The notes beneath the pieces are model-generated. The model ran no database searches. It was not told where the DNA came from and saw only the letters and a program-made list of their open reading frames with translations. Positions 1 to 6,809 of a stretch of 59,979 bases of DNA are shown piece after piece. Source of the stretch: Serratia marcescens (GTDB lineage Bacteria; Pseudomonadota; Gammaproteobacteria; Enterobacterales; Enterobacteriaceae). The first letter of the stretch is position 1, and the number at the start of each line of letters is the position of its first letter. The position numbers and the translations under genes were made by a program. The DNA is taken from NCBI GenBank assembly GCA_015548865.1, contig JADMXW010000008.1, forward strand, positions 144,120 through 204,098, given 5' to 3'.

Positions 1-36
1 GGGATTTACGGGAACGCATCGGAGGGTATAAAAGCA

Positions 37-61
37 AAAACCCAGCCATAGGCTGGGTTTT
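37..61 (-). terminator. Rho-independent terminator, displaced terminator of the tRNA-Phe gene
   Basis: A perfect 11-bp stem (AAAACCCAGCC / GGCTGGGTTTT) with a 3-base loop is followed on the minus strand by a T-rich tract. It lies just beyond the distal attachment repeat, so before island insertion it would have directly followed the tRNA-Phe 3' end. That reading is inferred from position and orientation. Confidence 0.8.
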
Positions 62-70
62 CTGAAGAAG

Positions 71-89
71 TGGTGCCGGACTCGGAATC
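71..89 (-). repeat. Distal attachment-site repeat of the island
   Basis: TGGTGCCGGACTCGGAATC matches the tRNA-Phe 3' end at 18032-18051 in the same orientation, except for one missing C in the CCC run. The match stops after GGAATC, which sets a minimum core of about 19-20 bp. A single-base deletion after integration is the simplest explanation. Confidence 0.75.
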
Positions 90-147
90 ATATCCACGAT
101 TAACGTGCTGTTTGTCTTTGGTTTTGCTGGTATTTCTCACAATCAGC

Positions 148-166
148 GCCCCCACTAACGCCCCCA
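148..166. repeat. Candidate integrase arm-type site pair, distal end
   Basis: Two GCCCCCA motifs start 12 bp apart (148 and 160), about 60 bp inside the distal core. The same motif pair with the same 12-bp period occurs at 17901 and 17913 at the integrase end. Matching motifs at both ends of an integrated element suggest arm-type integrase binding sites. The assignment is inference from symmetry. Confidence 0.5.
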
Positions 167-230
167 TAAAAAATCGCTTTAGCTTTGTGATGGTTATCAC
201 GAAAAATCAGTGTTTAAGAGTAGGGGCTTC

Positions 231-329
231 GTTATGTGTGGAGTCAGGTCCACACGTAACGACCTGAGGTCCACATATAGCGGATGGAACTCCACACATA
301 ACGATTCGAGGTCCACACATAGCGGCGTG
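231..329. repeat. Iteron-like array: four 21-bp direct repeats and one inverted half
   Basis: Four tandem 21-bp units begin at 246, 267, 288 and 309, with shared core TCCACACATA and C/G-rich tails. Units 1 and 3 share TAACGA and units 2 and 4 share TAGCGG, giving a 42-bp higher order. An inverted copy GTTATGTGTGGA (231-242) precedes them and is the exact reverse complement of 291-302. The helical-phase spacing (two turns) suggests cooperative protein binding, as in iterons, operators or recombination accessory sites. No function can be assigned. The rest of 330-546 is AT-rich and shows no gene. Confidence 0.75.
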
Positions 330-546
330 AAAAACATACCTTCCTCACTCGTAGGATGTTGAACCATCACCCCTGCATTGAGCTTTACGTTGATATGTCG
401 GATTAGGCACTTTTGAGATAATATTTGACAGTATTAACTATTATTTATTGAATTACATAAATATTTCAATCTGTTTTTGAGATATGGCCATAAGTCAGTT
501 GAGATAACCAAACTTCATAGCTCAATTCAATCTCTCAGAACCAGAG

Positions 547-1476
547 CTAAAAATACTGCGCCAGAACCTCCTCTAACTTGCCTACCGCCGCCGCATATTT
601 GGCCGGATTCTTGTCATTCAGCACTGTCAGGTTACGCCGCTTCCAGCGAATAGCCGGTAAGTGTTGAATTTCAGGGTAGTGGTACAGCGACCAGTCGGGA
701 TTATTTTGCTTATAACTGAGCAAGAACTGGCGATCCCTGTCCGTAAGGTGCGATTTCAGCGCTTGTGGCAGCAAGGTCGTTACTGACAAAAGGGATCCCA
801 GCGACGTTTCCCGCTGCGTCATGCCCGAAAATTCTTGTGCATACAGCGTGGCGATCCGCGCGGTATCCCAATTCGGAGCCAGTAGTTCAGCAATGGGGCG
901 GGGATGGCCTGCCAGATAGCAAAGAAAACCGTCAAAAATCTCGCGCGTCAGGCCCGGTTTCTCCAGCATATTCAGCACATCAAACAGATCGCGCGGATGC
1001 TGGCGGTCAAGCGCGGCGCAGATTTTTCCGCCATAAAGATCTGCCAGCGAAACGACATTTATGGTGGTGAAGCCATACTCAATTTCCACCTGTTCACATA
1101 CCGGCATTTCTGCCGGAGGCAACAGCAGCCCGCGCCAGACCGGACTAACCTCAATCTTTATCTTCGCGTCGGCGGTGTTAACGATGATGCGTTTTTCATC
1201 GGTTTTATTCTCCTGCCGGATAGCCGAGATCCCCGGTCTGCCATTCAGCGATTCAGTAATACGCATCAGTGCGTTGTTGATAGCAGCCAGATCGGTTTCG
1301 CGATCCGCAAAGGTTTTATACGCCAGATCGATATCCACCGACAGGCGAGGGAAATCCTGTACAAACAAATTGATTGCCGTGCCGCCTTTCAGGGCAAAAC
1401 AGGGCTCCTTTGCCACATGCGGCAGGGCGGTCATTAATAGCCTGACCTGTCTGGCATAACTGTCACGCAGATCCAT
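547..1476 (-). CDS. abiEii: AbiEii toxin, nucleotidyltransferase of a type IV toxin-antitoxin pair
   Basis: 309 aa. The N-terminal motif GGTAIN (31-36), followed by SVDIDL (46-51), is the nucleotidyltransferase signature of the AbiEii/AbiGii family. A second acidic motif lies in KIEV near residue 110, and the C-terminal KICAALDR...RDLFD segment is also typical of the family. Known: AbiEii-type toxins are NTP transferases that act on tRNA ends and cause reversible growth arrest, giving abortive infection; the cognate AbiEi antitoxin opposes them without forming a stable complex. All recognisable motifs are intact. The gene overlaps the antitoxin gene by 14 bp, so translation is probably coupled. 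The short AT-rich tract after the stop holds no obvious terminator. Confidence 0.9.
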   Translation of the reverse strand: MDLRDSYARQVRLLMTALPHVAKEPCFALKGGTAINLFVQDFPRLSVDIDLAYKTFADRETDLAAINNALMRITESLNGRPGISAIRQENKTDEKRIIVNTADAKIKIEVSPVWRGLLLPPAEMPVCEQVEIEYGFTTINVVSLADLYGGKICAALDRQHPRDLFDVLNMLEKPGLTREIFDGFLCYLAGHPRPIAELLAPNWDTARIATLYAQEFSGMTQRETSLGSLLSVTTLLPQALKSHLTDRDRQFLLSYKQNNPDWSLYHYPEIQHLPAIRWKRRNLTVLNDKNPAKYAAAVGKLEEVLAQYF

Positions 1477-2266
1477 CTTCGGCTCCTTCCGGTTTAAATG
1501 CGCGGGGAACGGTGATTTGATAATCCGGCTCCAGCCAGCCGCCGGGGACGATTTGTCGTTTTCCCGTGCCTGTCTCTATACCGCGTTGATCGAGATACTG
1601 AAAATAAGGATGCGCATTGCGTTGGGCAAGGTAAAGCATCACCCGGTTGGTTTTAACCGAATGACTGGCGCAGAGCAGTGTTTGTAATTTACGCGGGCTG
1701 AGAAGGTTCATCCCCTGAAACAGGGCATCGGCATGTTCGAATGAGATCAACGAAGGAACCCCACAGGCGATCTCATACGCGGCCAGTTCCGGGATACTTC
1801 CCGCTAACTGCCGGTCACCGATTTTAAGTTTTGTCGTGAATGGTGTTACATCGACGGTGAGGCCAGAGGTATACAGCGTGACAAACGTCGCGGATTGCTC
1901 AAAGGCGACAAACCATCCCGGCAGTTTGACGTAAGCCGGGAGTGCGAGCCAGATTTGTTGCCTGCCCGGCTCGGTATAGTGAGCATGTCCCTGTAGCGCA
2001 AGGCTGGTCAGCCCCGTCACGCGAACCGGCTTTTCCCACTGTGTTTGCAGGCAGTAAACTGCGTCCACCCAGTCCGGCTCACGGCCCGTCCGGCAGTATA
2101 CGCCGTGCGCGATCCGCCTGAGCCAGCCATTGTTGGCATAGAGGTAAGAGAGCTTACGATCTATGCCGTTGCGGGCAAGCCATGACTGGAGCAACACCTG
2201 ACCGGGGAGGGTGTTCTGCATCAGCCAGTTTAGATAGTTTGGCAAATGTCGCCTTTTGATAGACAT
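1463..2266 (-). CDS. abiEi: AbiEi antitoxin, winged-helix transcriptional repressor
   Basis: 267 aa. The N-terminal ~80 residues form the winged-helix region of AbiEi antitoxins (YLYANNGWLRRIAHGVY around 42-58), and the C-terminal part is the AbiEi_3-type antitoxin domain. Known: AbiEi neutralises AbiEii and represses its own promoter by binding inverted repeats. It is the first gene of a two-gene operon with abiEii, which starts inside its 3' end. A promoter (TTGTGA, 17 bp, TATAAT) lies just upstream, and the RT-nitrilase gene diverges from the same 245-bp gap. The start is the only good ATG at the 5' end. Repression of both divergent promoters by AbiEi is possible but unproven. Confidence 0.88.
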   Translation of the reverse strand: MSIKRRHLPNYLNWLMQNTLPGQVLLQSWLARNGIDRKLSYLYANNGWLRRIAHGVYCRTGREPDWVDAVYCLQTQWEKPVRVTGLTSLALQGHAHYTEPGRQQIWLALPAYVKLPGWFVAFEQSATFVTLYTSGLTVDVTPFTTKLKIGDRQLAGSIPELAAYEIACGVPSLISFEHADALFQGMNLLSPRKLQTLLCASHSVKTNRVMLYLAQRNAHPYFQYLDQRGIETGTGKRQIVPGGWLEPDYQITVPRAFKPEGAEDGSA

Positions 2267-2285
2267 TTTTTAAAAATATTAAACT

Positions 2286-2314
2286 ATTATAGACTCACCA
2301 ATGCTGTATCACAA
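2286..2314 (-). promoter_or_regulatory. Candidate sigma-70 promoter of abiEi-abiEii
   Basis: On the minus strand, a -10 TATAAT (2286-2291) is preceded by TTGTGA (2309-2314) with a 17-bp spacer, about 20 bp upstream of the abiEi start. The surrounding region is very AT-rich. Confidence 0.55.
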
Positions 2315-2335
2315 TATTTAGTTTGATTATTATAT

Positions 2336-2492
2336 AATATGTCGACTTTTAATCGACGTATTATAAAAAATTCAAACCTAAAGTTATGACAGATAAGCAA
2401 ACAAAAATGTGTTCGATTGGTTTAAGCAGAACGTGTAACATAGGTGAAAAAATATCCGTGCGGACATAACTAACTGGTTTTGTTTGAATTTT
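2336..2492 (+). ncRNA. Candidate structured leader RNA upstream of the RT-nitrilase gene
   Basis: Seen: a 10-bp dyad (2336-2345 / 2353-2362) overlaps a TATAAT at 2333-2338. Downstream is a perfect 11-bp long-range stem, AAAATTCAAAC (2367-2377) with GTTTGAATTTT (2482-2492). Nested inside is a perfect 7-bp stem, AGTTATG (2382-2388) with CATAACT (2465-2471). Smaller hairpins fit within (GTTC/GAAC around 2411-2435; a TCCGTGCGGA palindrome at 2455-2464). The structure ends just before the Shine-Dalgarno AAAGGA (2497-2502). Known: retrons and several defence-associated RT systems use an adjacent structured RNA as template or cofactor. Inferred: a ~125-nt RNA of this kind, or a translational control leader. 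Sequence alone cannot separate these. Confidence 0.4.
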
Positions 2493-2511
2493 AGGTAAAG
2501 GACAATAAGTT

Positions 2512-5500
2512 ATGGCATATCAGGCAGTTTTTACCGGTTGGGATGCGTTGACAATTGAAGACCTGCTGGTTGCTTACCGGAAAGCGAAAGCCGACTGTTT
2601 CTTTGAAAACACTTTTCCCACGGCAATTAAATTTGCTGAATATGAACAGGATCTGCCTGGTAATCTCAGTAAACTTTTAGATATTTTACAGAGCGATGAT
2701 GGTTTTTTTTCTAATAATGATTTTATTGGAGAATTTCGTCTGCTGCCGAAAAAATTATCGATTAAGAAAAAATCGGACATAGATGAAAATGGGCATGTTC
2801 ATTTTTCTAATCCTGTTCGAGCTGCCGATCATTTATTTGATAACTTCGAACTGACGCCTGAGTTTCGTATCATTGGTGATTTTCCAGTGAATACACATAT
2901 TATTTCTGCACTATGGATCAATATGGTTGGGCATCGATTTGATGCTGGTCTGAAAAATTGTTGTTATGGAGCTCGGCTAAAACGTATTCGCAATGATGAA
3001 ATATTGAATGATGAGCAGGATAAACCTTTTCATATCAGTGCAATTGGTTCGTTCTCACCCTACTTTCATCCCTATCAGAAGTGGCGTGGCGATGGTTTAA
3101 AGGCCATACGTGACGAATTAGATAGAGATCGTGACATTATTGCAGCTTCATTAGATTTAAAGGGTTACTATCACTTTATTGATCCACTGGCGATAACTTC
3201 TGAAGATCTCCATGGCGCGTTGAATGTTAAACTTACTGATGAAGAAAACGAATTTAATCTACAGTTGGCGAAATTCTTAAAACATTGGTCTGATGGGGCA
3301 TCAGAATTCGGAAAACAGATTGCAAATAAAAAAGTAAAAATAACTGGTGGTCTGGTGATTGGTTTAACGGCCAGCCGTATTATTTCAAATATTTTGTTGC
3401 ATCGTTGGGATCAATTAATAATTGAGAAGCTGTCTCCGGTTCACTACGGACGTTATGTTGATGATATGTTTTTGGTGATACGAGATACTGGAACAATCAC
3501 CAATAACCGTGAATTTATGGCGTTATTGCAGGAACGGCTTGGTAAAGACTGTATTAAACCTGTGTCAGATAAAGAACAGGTATGGCAAATAGAGCAAGGC
3601 GAGACGTTTCAGGCCAGGACAACTATTCAACTTCAGTCCGATAAGCAAAAACTTTTTATTCTTCAGGGAAGAGCCGGGATTGACCTCCTGGACAGTATCG
3701 AAAAAGAGATCTATGAACTTTCCAGTGAACACCGACTGATGCCGTCGCCGGATCAACTGGAAGATTCAACTGCCGCGAAAGTTCTTTCTGCTGCCGGTAG
3801 CGTAGGTGAAAATGCTGATACGTTGCGCCGGGCGGATGGGTTAACTATCCGCCGCTTAGGATGGTCTCTGCAATTGCGTCATGTTGAGACTCTGGCGCGA
3901 GATCTCCCCCCCGGCGAATGGAAAGAACAACGAGAAGAGTTTTATCAGTTTGCATACAACCATATTCTCCGGGCGGATAACTTGTTTGCACATTTCAGTT
4001 ATTTACCCAGATTACTTGGTTTTGCTATCAGTATGAACGAATGGCAACATGCCGAAAAAATCGTACTCAAGGCCTACCATTCAGTAGACAGACTGGCTTC
4101 AGTTATCAAATCAGGTGAAAAAATAACGATTAATGGTTGCGATACCAAAGCAATAAAAAATCTCTGGCATTCTGTAAAGGGTACCCTGACTTGGCTATTT
4201 GTTGATGCGGCAACCCGTTTTTATTCTCCTGATAAATTATTTCTTGGTCAGCGCTCTAAAAAAGAAAAACATTTGTCCGGTATTTTTCTTTCTCAGATGA
4301 TCGACAACCTTACACAATTTAAAGAATTAATTGATTTACGCTTTGATTTTGCTGATTTTAATAAAAAGGCGCAGTCAGTTGCACTGGCGGATCTGGCCAA
4401 GGAGCCTTATAAAAAAATATTGCAAAGTCATTCAGCAGGAAAACTCGTAGGCCAGCGCGATGGTAAGAAGGAAAGTAAAATTCTGAAATCGATAAATGCT
4501 GCATCATTGATTGATATCGACGTTCTTAAAGCGTTTCTGAAGTCAACCAGAAACACTCGTCTTGAAAAAGTGGAAAAAGGGGAGCGTAAGAATGAGAGTT
4601 ACTTGCCGTATGTTTTCCCGACGCGACCTTTAACGCCAGGTGAAATATCTGAACTGGCACCTGAATGTGTCGGATTACCCACCGCAGATGGTAAAACGCT
4701 GGATGATAAGCCTTCTGTTATCTGGGCTAAATATACACAAGCTTTGCGCGGCGTGTGGATAAAGCCAACGTTGCTCGCAACGGAGCAGGATACGGAAGAT
4801 GCAACGACAACGTCACGATCCCGGAAATTTCTTCACATTGGTACTGATAAAAAACGTAAAATTGTTGTGGCATTAACCAATATCAGGACCGATGAAGACG
4901 ATTGGGCAAAAATGGCTTGTAATAAATCAGAACTGTCGCGCGGTCGATATCAGCGTATATCAGAGTTGGTTAATGCAACGTTAAAATTATCACCTAAACC
5001 TGATTATGTTTTATTCCCGGAACTTTCTGTGCCGCTACGCTGGGTTAATAGTATTGCTGAGCGATTAAGTTCGGCTGGCATCAGCCTGATTGCCGGTACG
5101 GAATATCGCCATATTAATGATCATCAGTTACTCAGTGAGGCTGTACTCGTTTTGTCAGATAACCGACTGGGATACCCTGCATCGGTGAAAATATGGCAAC
5201 CTAAGCTGGAACCCGCTGTCGGTGAAGATGAGGAATTACATTCAACGTATGGTAAATCGTGGGCATTTTCAACGCTCAGTGCTAAGCAACGCAAGCCTGT
5301 CTATATTCATCATGGTGTGAATTTTGGCGTTATGATTTGCTCTGAGCTTCAGAACAGTAAAGCGAGAGTACGCTTTCAGGGAGCCGTTGACGCCCTGATG
5401 GTACTAAGCTGGAATAAAGACCTTGATACCTTTGCGTCGTTGATCGAATCAGCCGCACTAGATGTACACGCATACACTATTTTAGTGAATAACCGTAAAT

Positions 5501-5727
5501 ACGGCGACAGTCGTGTGCGTTCTCCGGCCAAAGAGTCTTTTATGCGTGATATTGCTCGCGTGAAGGGAGGAGACAATGATTTTGTCGTTGCGGCTACGCT
5601 GAATATTGATGCGTTAAGAGCTTTCCAGAGCAGAGCGACGCGGTGGACGAAAGAAGGAGATAAATTCAAGCCATTACCTGAAGGATTCCGTTTGGCCAGA
5701 AATAGAAAAAAACTACCACCAAAATAA
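2512..5727 (+). CDS. Reverse transcriptase fused to nitrilase-like domain, DRT type 1 (UG1)-like defence protein
   Basis: 1071 aa. Residues ~130-400 are a reverse transcriptase palm: SLDLKGYY with Asp215 (motif A), the motif-4 helix GLVIGLTASRIISNILL (281-297), and YVDD at 315-318 with both catalytic Asp. Residues ~430-700 are mostly helical with no recognised motif, a region that in related RTs carries alpha-repeat folds. Residues ~780-1040 form a carbon-nitrogen hydrolase (nitrilase) domain: Glu837 in FPELSVP, a Lys at 893 or 898, and Cys943 in MICSEL, the Glu-Lys-Cys triad. Known: defence-associated RT type 1 (UG1) is an RT with a C-terminal nitrilase domain that protects against phages as a single gene. 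The divergent abiE operon and the R-M operon support a defence role. The start follows AAAGGA by 9 bases. A close relative in another nitrilase-bearing UG class is the main alternative. Confidence 0.85.
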   Translation: MAYQAVFTGWDALTIEDLLVAYRKAKADCFFENTFPTAIKFAEYEQDLPGNLSKLLDILQSDDGFFSNNDFIGEFRLLPKKLSIKKKSDIDENGHVHFSNPVRAADHLFDNFELTPEFRIIGDFPVNTHIISALWINMVGHRFDAGLKNCCYGARLKRIRNDEILNDEQDKPFHISAIGSFSPYFHPYQKWRGDGLKAIRDELDRDRDIIAASLDLKGYYHFIDPLAITSEDLHGALNVKLTDEENEFNLQLAKFLKHWSDGASEFGKQIANKKVKITGGLVIGLTASRIISNILLHRWDQLIIEKLSPVHYGRYVDDMFLVIRDTGTITNNREFMALLQERLGKDCIKPVSDKEQVWQIEQGETFQARTTIQLQSDKQKLFILQGRAGIDLLDSIEKEIYELSSEHRLMPSPDQLEDSTAAKVLSAAGSVGENADTLRRADGLTIRRLGWSLQLRHVETLARDLPPGEWKEQREEFYQFAYNHILRADNLFAHFSYLPRLLGFAISMNEWQHAEKIVLKAYHSVDRLASVIKSGEKITINGCDTKAIKNLWHSVKGTLTWLFVDAATRFYSPDKLFLGQRSKKEKHLSGIFLSQMIDNLTQFKELIDLRFDFADFNKKAQSVALADLAKEPYKKILQSHSAGKLVGQRDGKKESKILKSINAASLIDIDVLKAFLKSTRNTRLEKVEKGERKNESYLPYVFPTRPLTPGEISELAPECVGLPTADGKTLDDKPSVIWAKYTQALRGVWIKPTLLATEQDTEDATTTSRSRKFLHIGTDKKRKIVVALTNIRTDEDDWAKMACNKSELSRGRYQRISELVNATLKLSPKPDYVLFPELSVPLRWVNSIAERLSSAGISLIAGTEYRHINDHQLLSEAVLVLSDNRLGYPASVKIWQPKLEPAVGEDEELHSTYGKSWAFSTLSAKQRKPVYIHHGVNFGVMICSELQNSKARVRFQGAVDALMVLSWNKDLDTFASLIESAALDVHAYTILVNNRKYGDSRVRSPAKESFMRDIARVKGGDNDFVVAATLNIDALRAFQSRATRWTKEGDKFKPLPEGFRLARNRKKLPPK

Positions 5728-5913
5728 TATTTAGTTGCTCAGATTATTTTGGGAAGATGCAAGGGAATTTTCTTGCTGTTTAAGGCTCTTAGCGGTATCT
5801 TTTACCCGCACCTGCAAAATCAGGTGCCGGGCTTGACCTCCTGAAATACCACATACTGGCGACACATGACGCGCCTGCGTCTTTTTTTGTGTTGTGCGCA
5901 CGGCTATACCTCA
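5728..5913 (+). other. Gap after the RT gene with a hairpin and phage-satellite leader sequence
   Basis: A 7-bp hairpin GCACCTG/CAGGTGC (5808-5827) follows the RT gene but lacks a T-run. ACCACATACTGG occurs at 5848-5859 and again at 6028-6039, with the inverted half CCAGTATG at 5953-5960. This looks like the conserved leader found before ash-type genes in P4-like satellites; that is recognition by eye. Confidence 0.4.
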
Positions 5914-6159
5914 ATGGTGGGCTGGGCGAGGGCACCGTAAGGTGCGCCGGTATCCAGTATGGCCGGTAAGGTCAACCTCGTTCAGTCCACCACCCGTGAG
6001 ATTGACCTCTCCGGTGGTGGTATTAAAACCACATACTGGAGGCTGCCTCTATGGCTACGATCCCCACTCAAACACACCCGTTACTTGCTGTTCCTTTCAA
6101 TGCCGCCACGGATTTCACCGTCCTTGCCAGCCACTGCGAAAACTTCGCCGAAACTCTGA
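5914..6159 (+). pseudogene. Ash-like small ORF remnant, broken by an in-frame stop
   Basis: Reading from ATG 5914, the frame gives MVGWARAP, then a TAA stop (5938-5940), then GAPVSSMAGK and a tail containing TTREIDLSGGGIKTTYWRLP. This resembles the Ash family of small proteins in P4-like satellites and P1. It overlaps the next gene in another frame and spans an inverted repeat CCACCACC (5987-5994) / GGTGGTGG (6013-6020). The stop suggests decay. The region may instead matter as RNA or regulatory DNA. Confidence 0.4.
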
Positions 6160-6512
6160 TTGAAAGTAAAGATATCGCGTTAAAAATGGCGCTCTGCGGC
6201 AGACTCAATACCGCTCTGACGCTGCTCCAGCCCACGCTGTTAGAACCTGTCCCGCCCCATCTTGTTGAAAGCCTGACCGTTGATACCCTCCCTGCAAACA
6301 CCCCTCAATTTGGGCCGGAATGCACCGAGCTTTGCAACTACTGCCTTGCCCTGACGCAGACGCTGGCGGGGCAGGGATTTTCCTCAGAAACGGAGAAATT
6401 CCTTAGCTGGCTGCTGTATGACCTGATCAACTACTTCGTGGCAGAAATGAAGGCCCCGCGCTGGTTGCGCACCGCCGACGGCGTGAAGTTTATTGATGAG
6501 GTGGCGGCATGA
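6051..6512 (+). CDS. Hypothetical island protein
   Basis: 153 aa, family not recognised. It begins MATIPTQTHPLLAVPF and appears to be an all-helical, soluble, mildly acidic protein with no signal peptide or membrane segment. The start follows GGAGGCTGCCTCT, giving a GGAGG ribosome site. Its last four bases (ATGA) overlap the start of the Ner-like regulator gene, so the two are almost certainly co-transcribed and translationally coupled. Small unknown ORFs in this place, between an ash-like leader and a Ner-like regulator, are typical of P4-like islands. A role in element control is a guess from position only. Confidence 0.7.
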   Translation: MATIPTQTHPLLAVPFNAATDFTVLASHCENFAETLIESKDIALKMALCGRLNTALTLLQPTLLEPVPPHLVESLTVDTLPANTPQFGPECTELCNYCLALTQTLAGQGFSSETEKFLSWLLYDLINYFVAEMKAPRWLRTADGVKFIDEVAA

Positions 6513-6736
6513 GTATGATGCAACCGGACTGGCATCCCGCCGACATTATCGCCGGGCTGAAAAAGCGGGGCACGTCGCTGGCGGCGCTGTCCCGTCAGGC
6601 GGGGCTGGCGTCCTCCACGCTGGCAAACGCCCTTAACCGCCGCTGGCCCAAAGGCGAACGGCTGATCGCCGACGCGCTGGGCGTTGCGCCAGAACAAATC
6701 TGGCCTTCCCGTTACCGCAAACCTGAATACCGCTAA
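6509..6736 (+). CDS. Ner/Nlp-like helix-turn-helix regulator
   Basis: 75 aa. It matches the Mu Ner / enteric Nlp (SfsB) family in pattern: DWHPADIIAGLKKRGTSLAA is the first helical part, LSRQAGLASSTLANALNR the helix-turn-helix (about 29-46), and it ends with the typical ...EQIWPSRYR. Known: Ner is a small DNA-binding repressor of phage early transcription. It overlaps the upstream gene by 4 bp. A second, damaged copy lies at 13997 on the far side of the hsd operon; over 134 bp (6527-6660 versus 14012-14145) the two differ at about 20 positions by hand count. Confidence 0.85.
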   Translation: MSMMQPDWHPADIIAGLKKRGTSLAALSRQAGLASSTLANALNRRWPKGERLIADALGVAPEQIWPSRYRKPEYR

Positions 6737-6753
6737 AACAAAACCGACTCTCT

Positions 6754-6787
6754 CGTTCTTCCGTCAGTCAAAGCTGGCGGAAGAACG
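6754..6787. repeat. Long hairpin between the Ner-like gene and hsdR
   Basis: A 14-bp stem, CGTTCTTCCGTCAG with CTGGCGGAAGAACG (one G-T pair), has a 6-base loop TCAAAG. It lies between the ends of two convergent genes, so it may act as a bidirectional transcription barrier, but neither side has a strong T-run. Confidence 0.6.
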
Positions 6788-6809
6788 GGATGATCACGAG
6801 TCGAAATAT

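Noticed and set aside
6..200. Small open frame on the minus strand at the window start
   Set aside because: It runs through the tRNA terminator and the attachment repeat, has no ribosome site and no family similarity.
231..329. CRISPR array
   Set aside because: Units are contiguous 21-bp tandem repeats without unique spacers.
904..1459. Overlapping plus-strand frames opposite abiEii
   Set aside because: Antisense shadows of a well-supported toxin gene.
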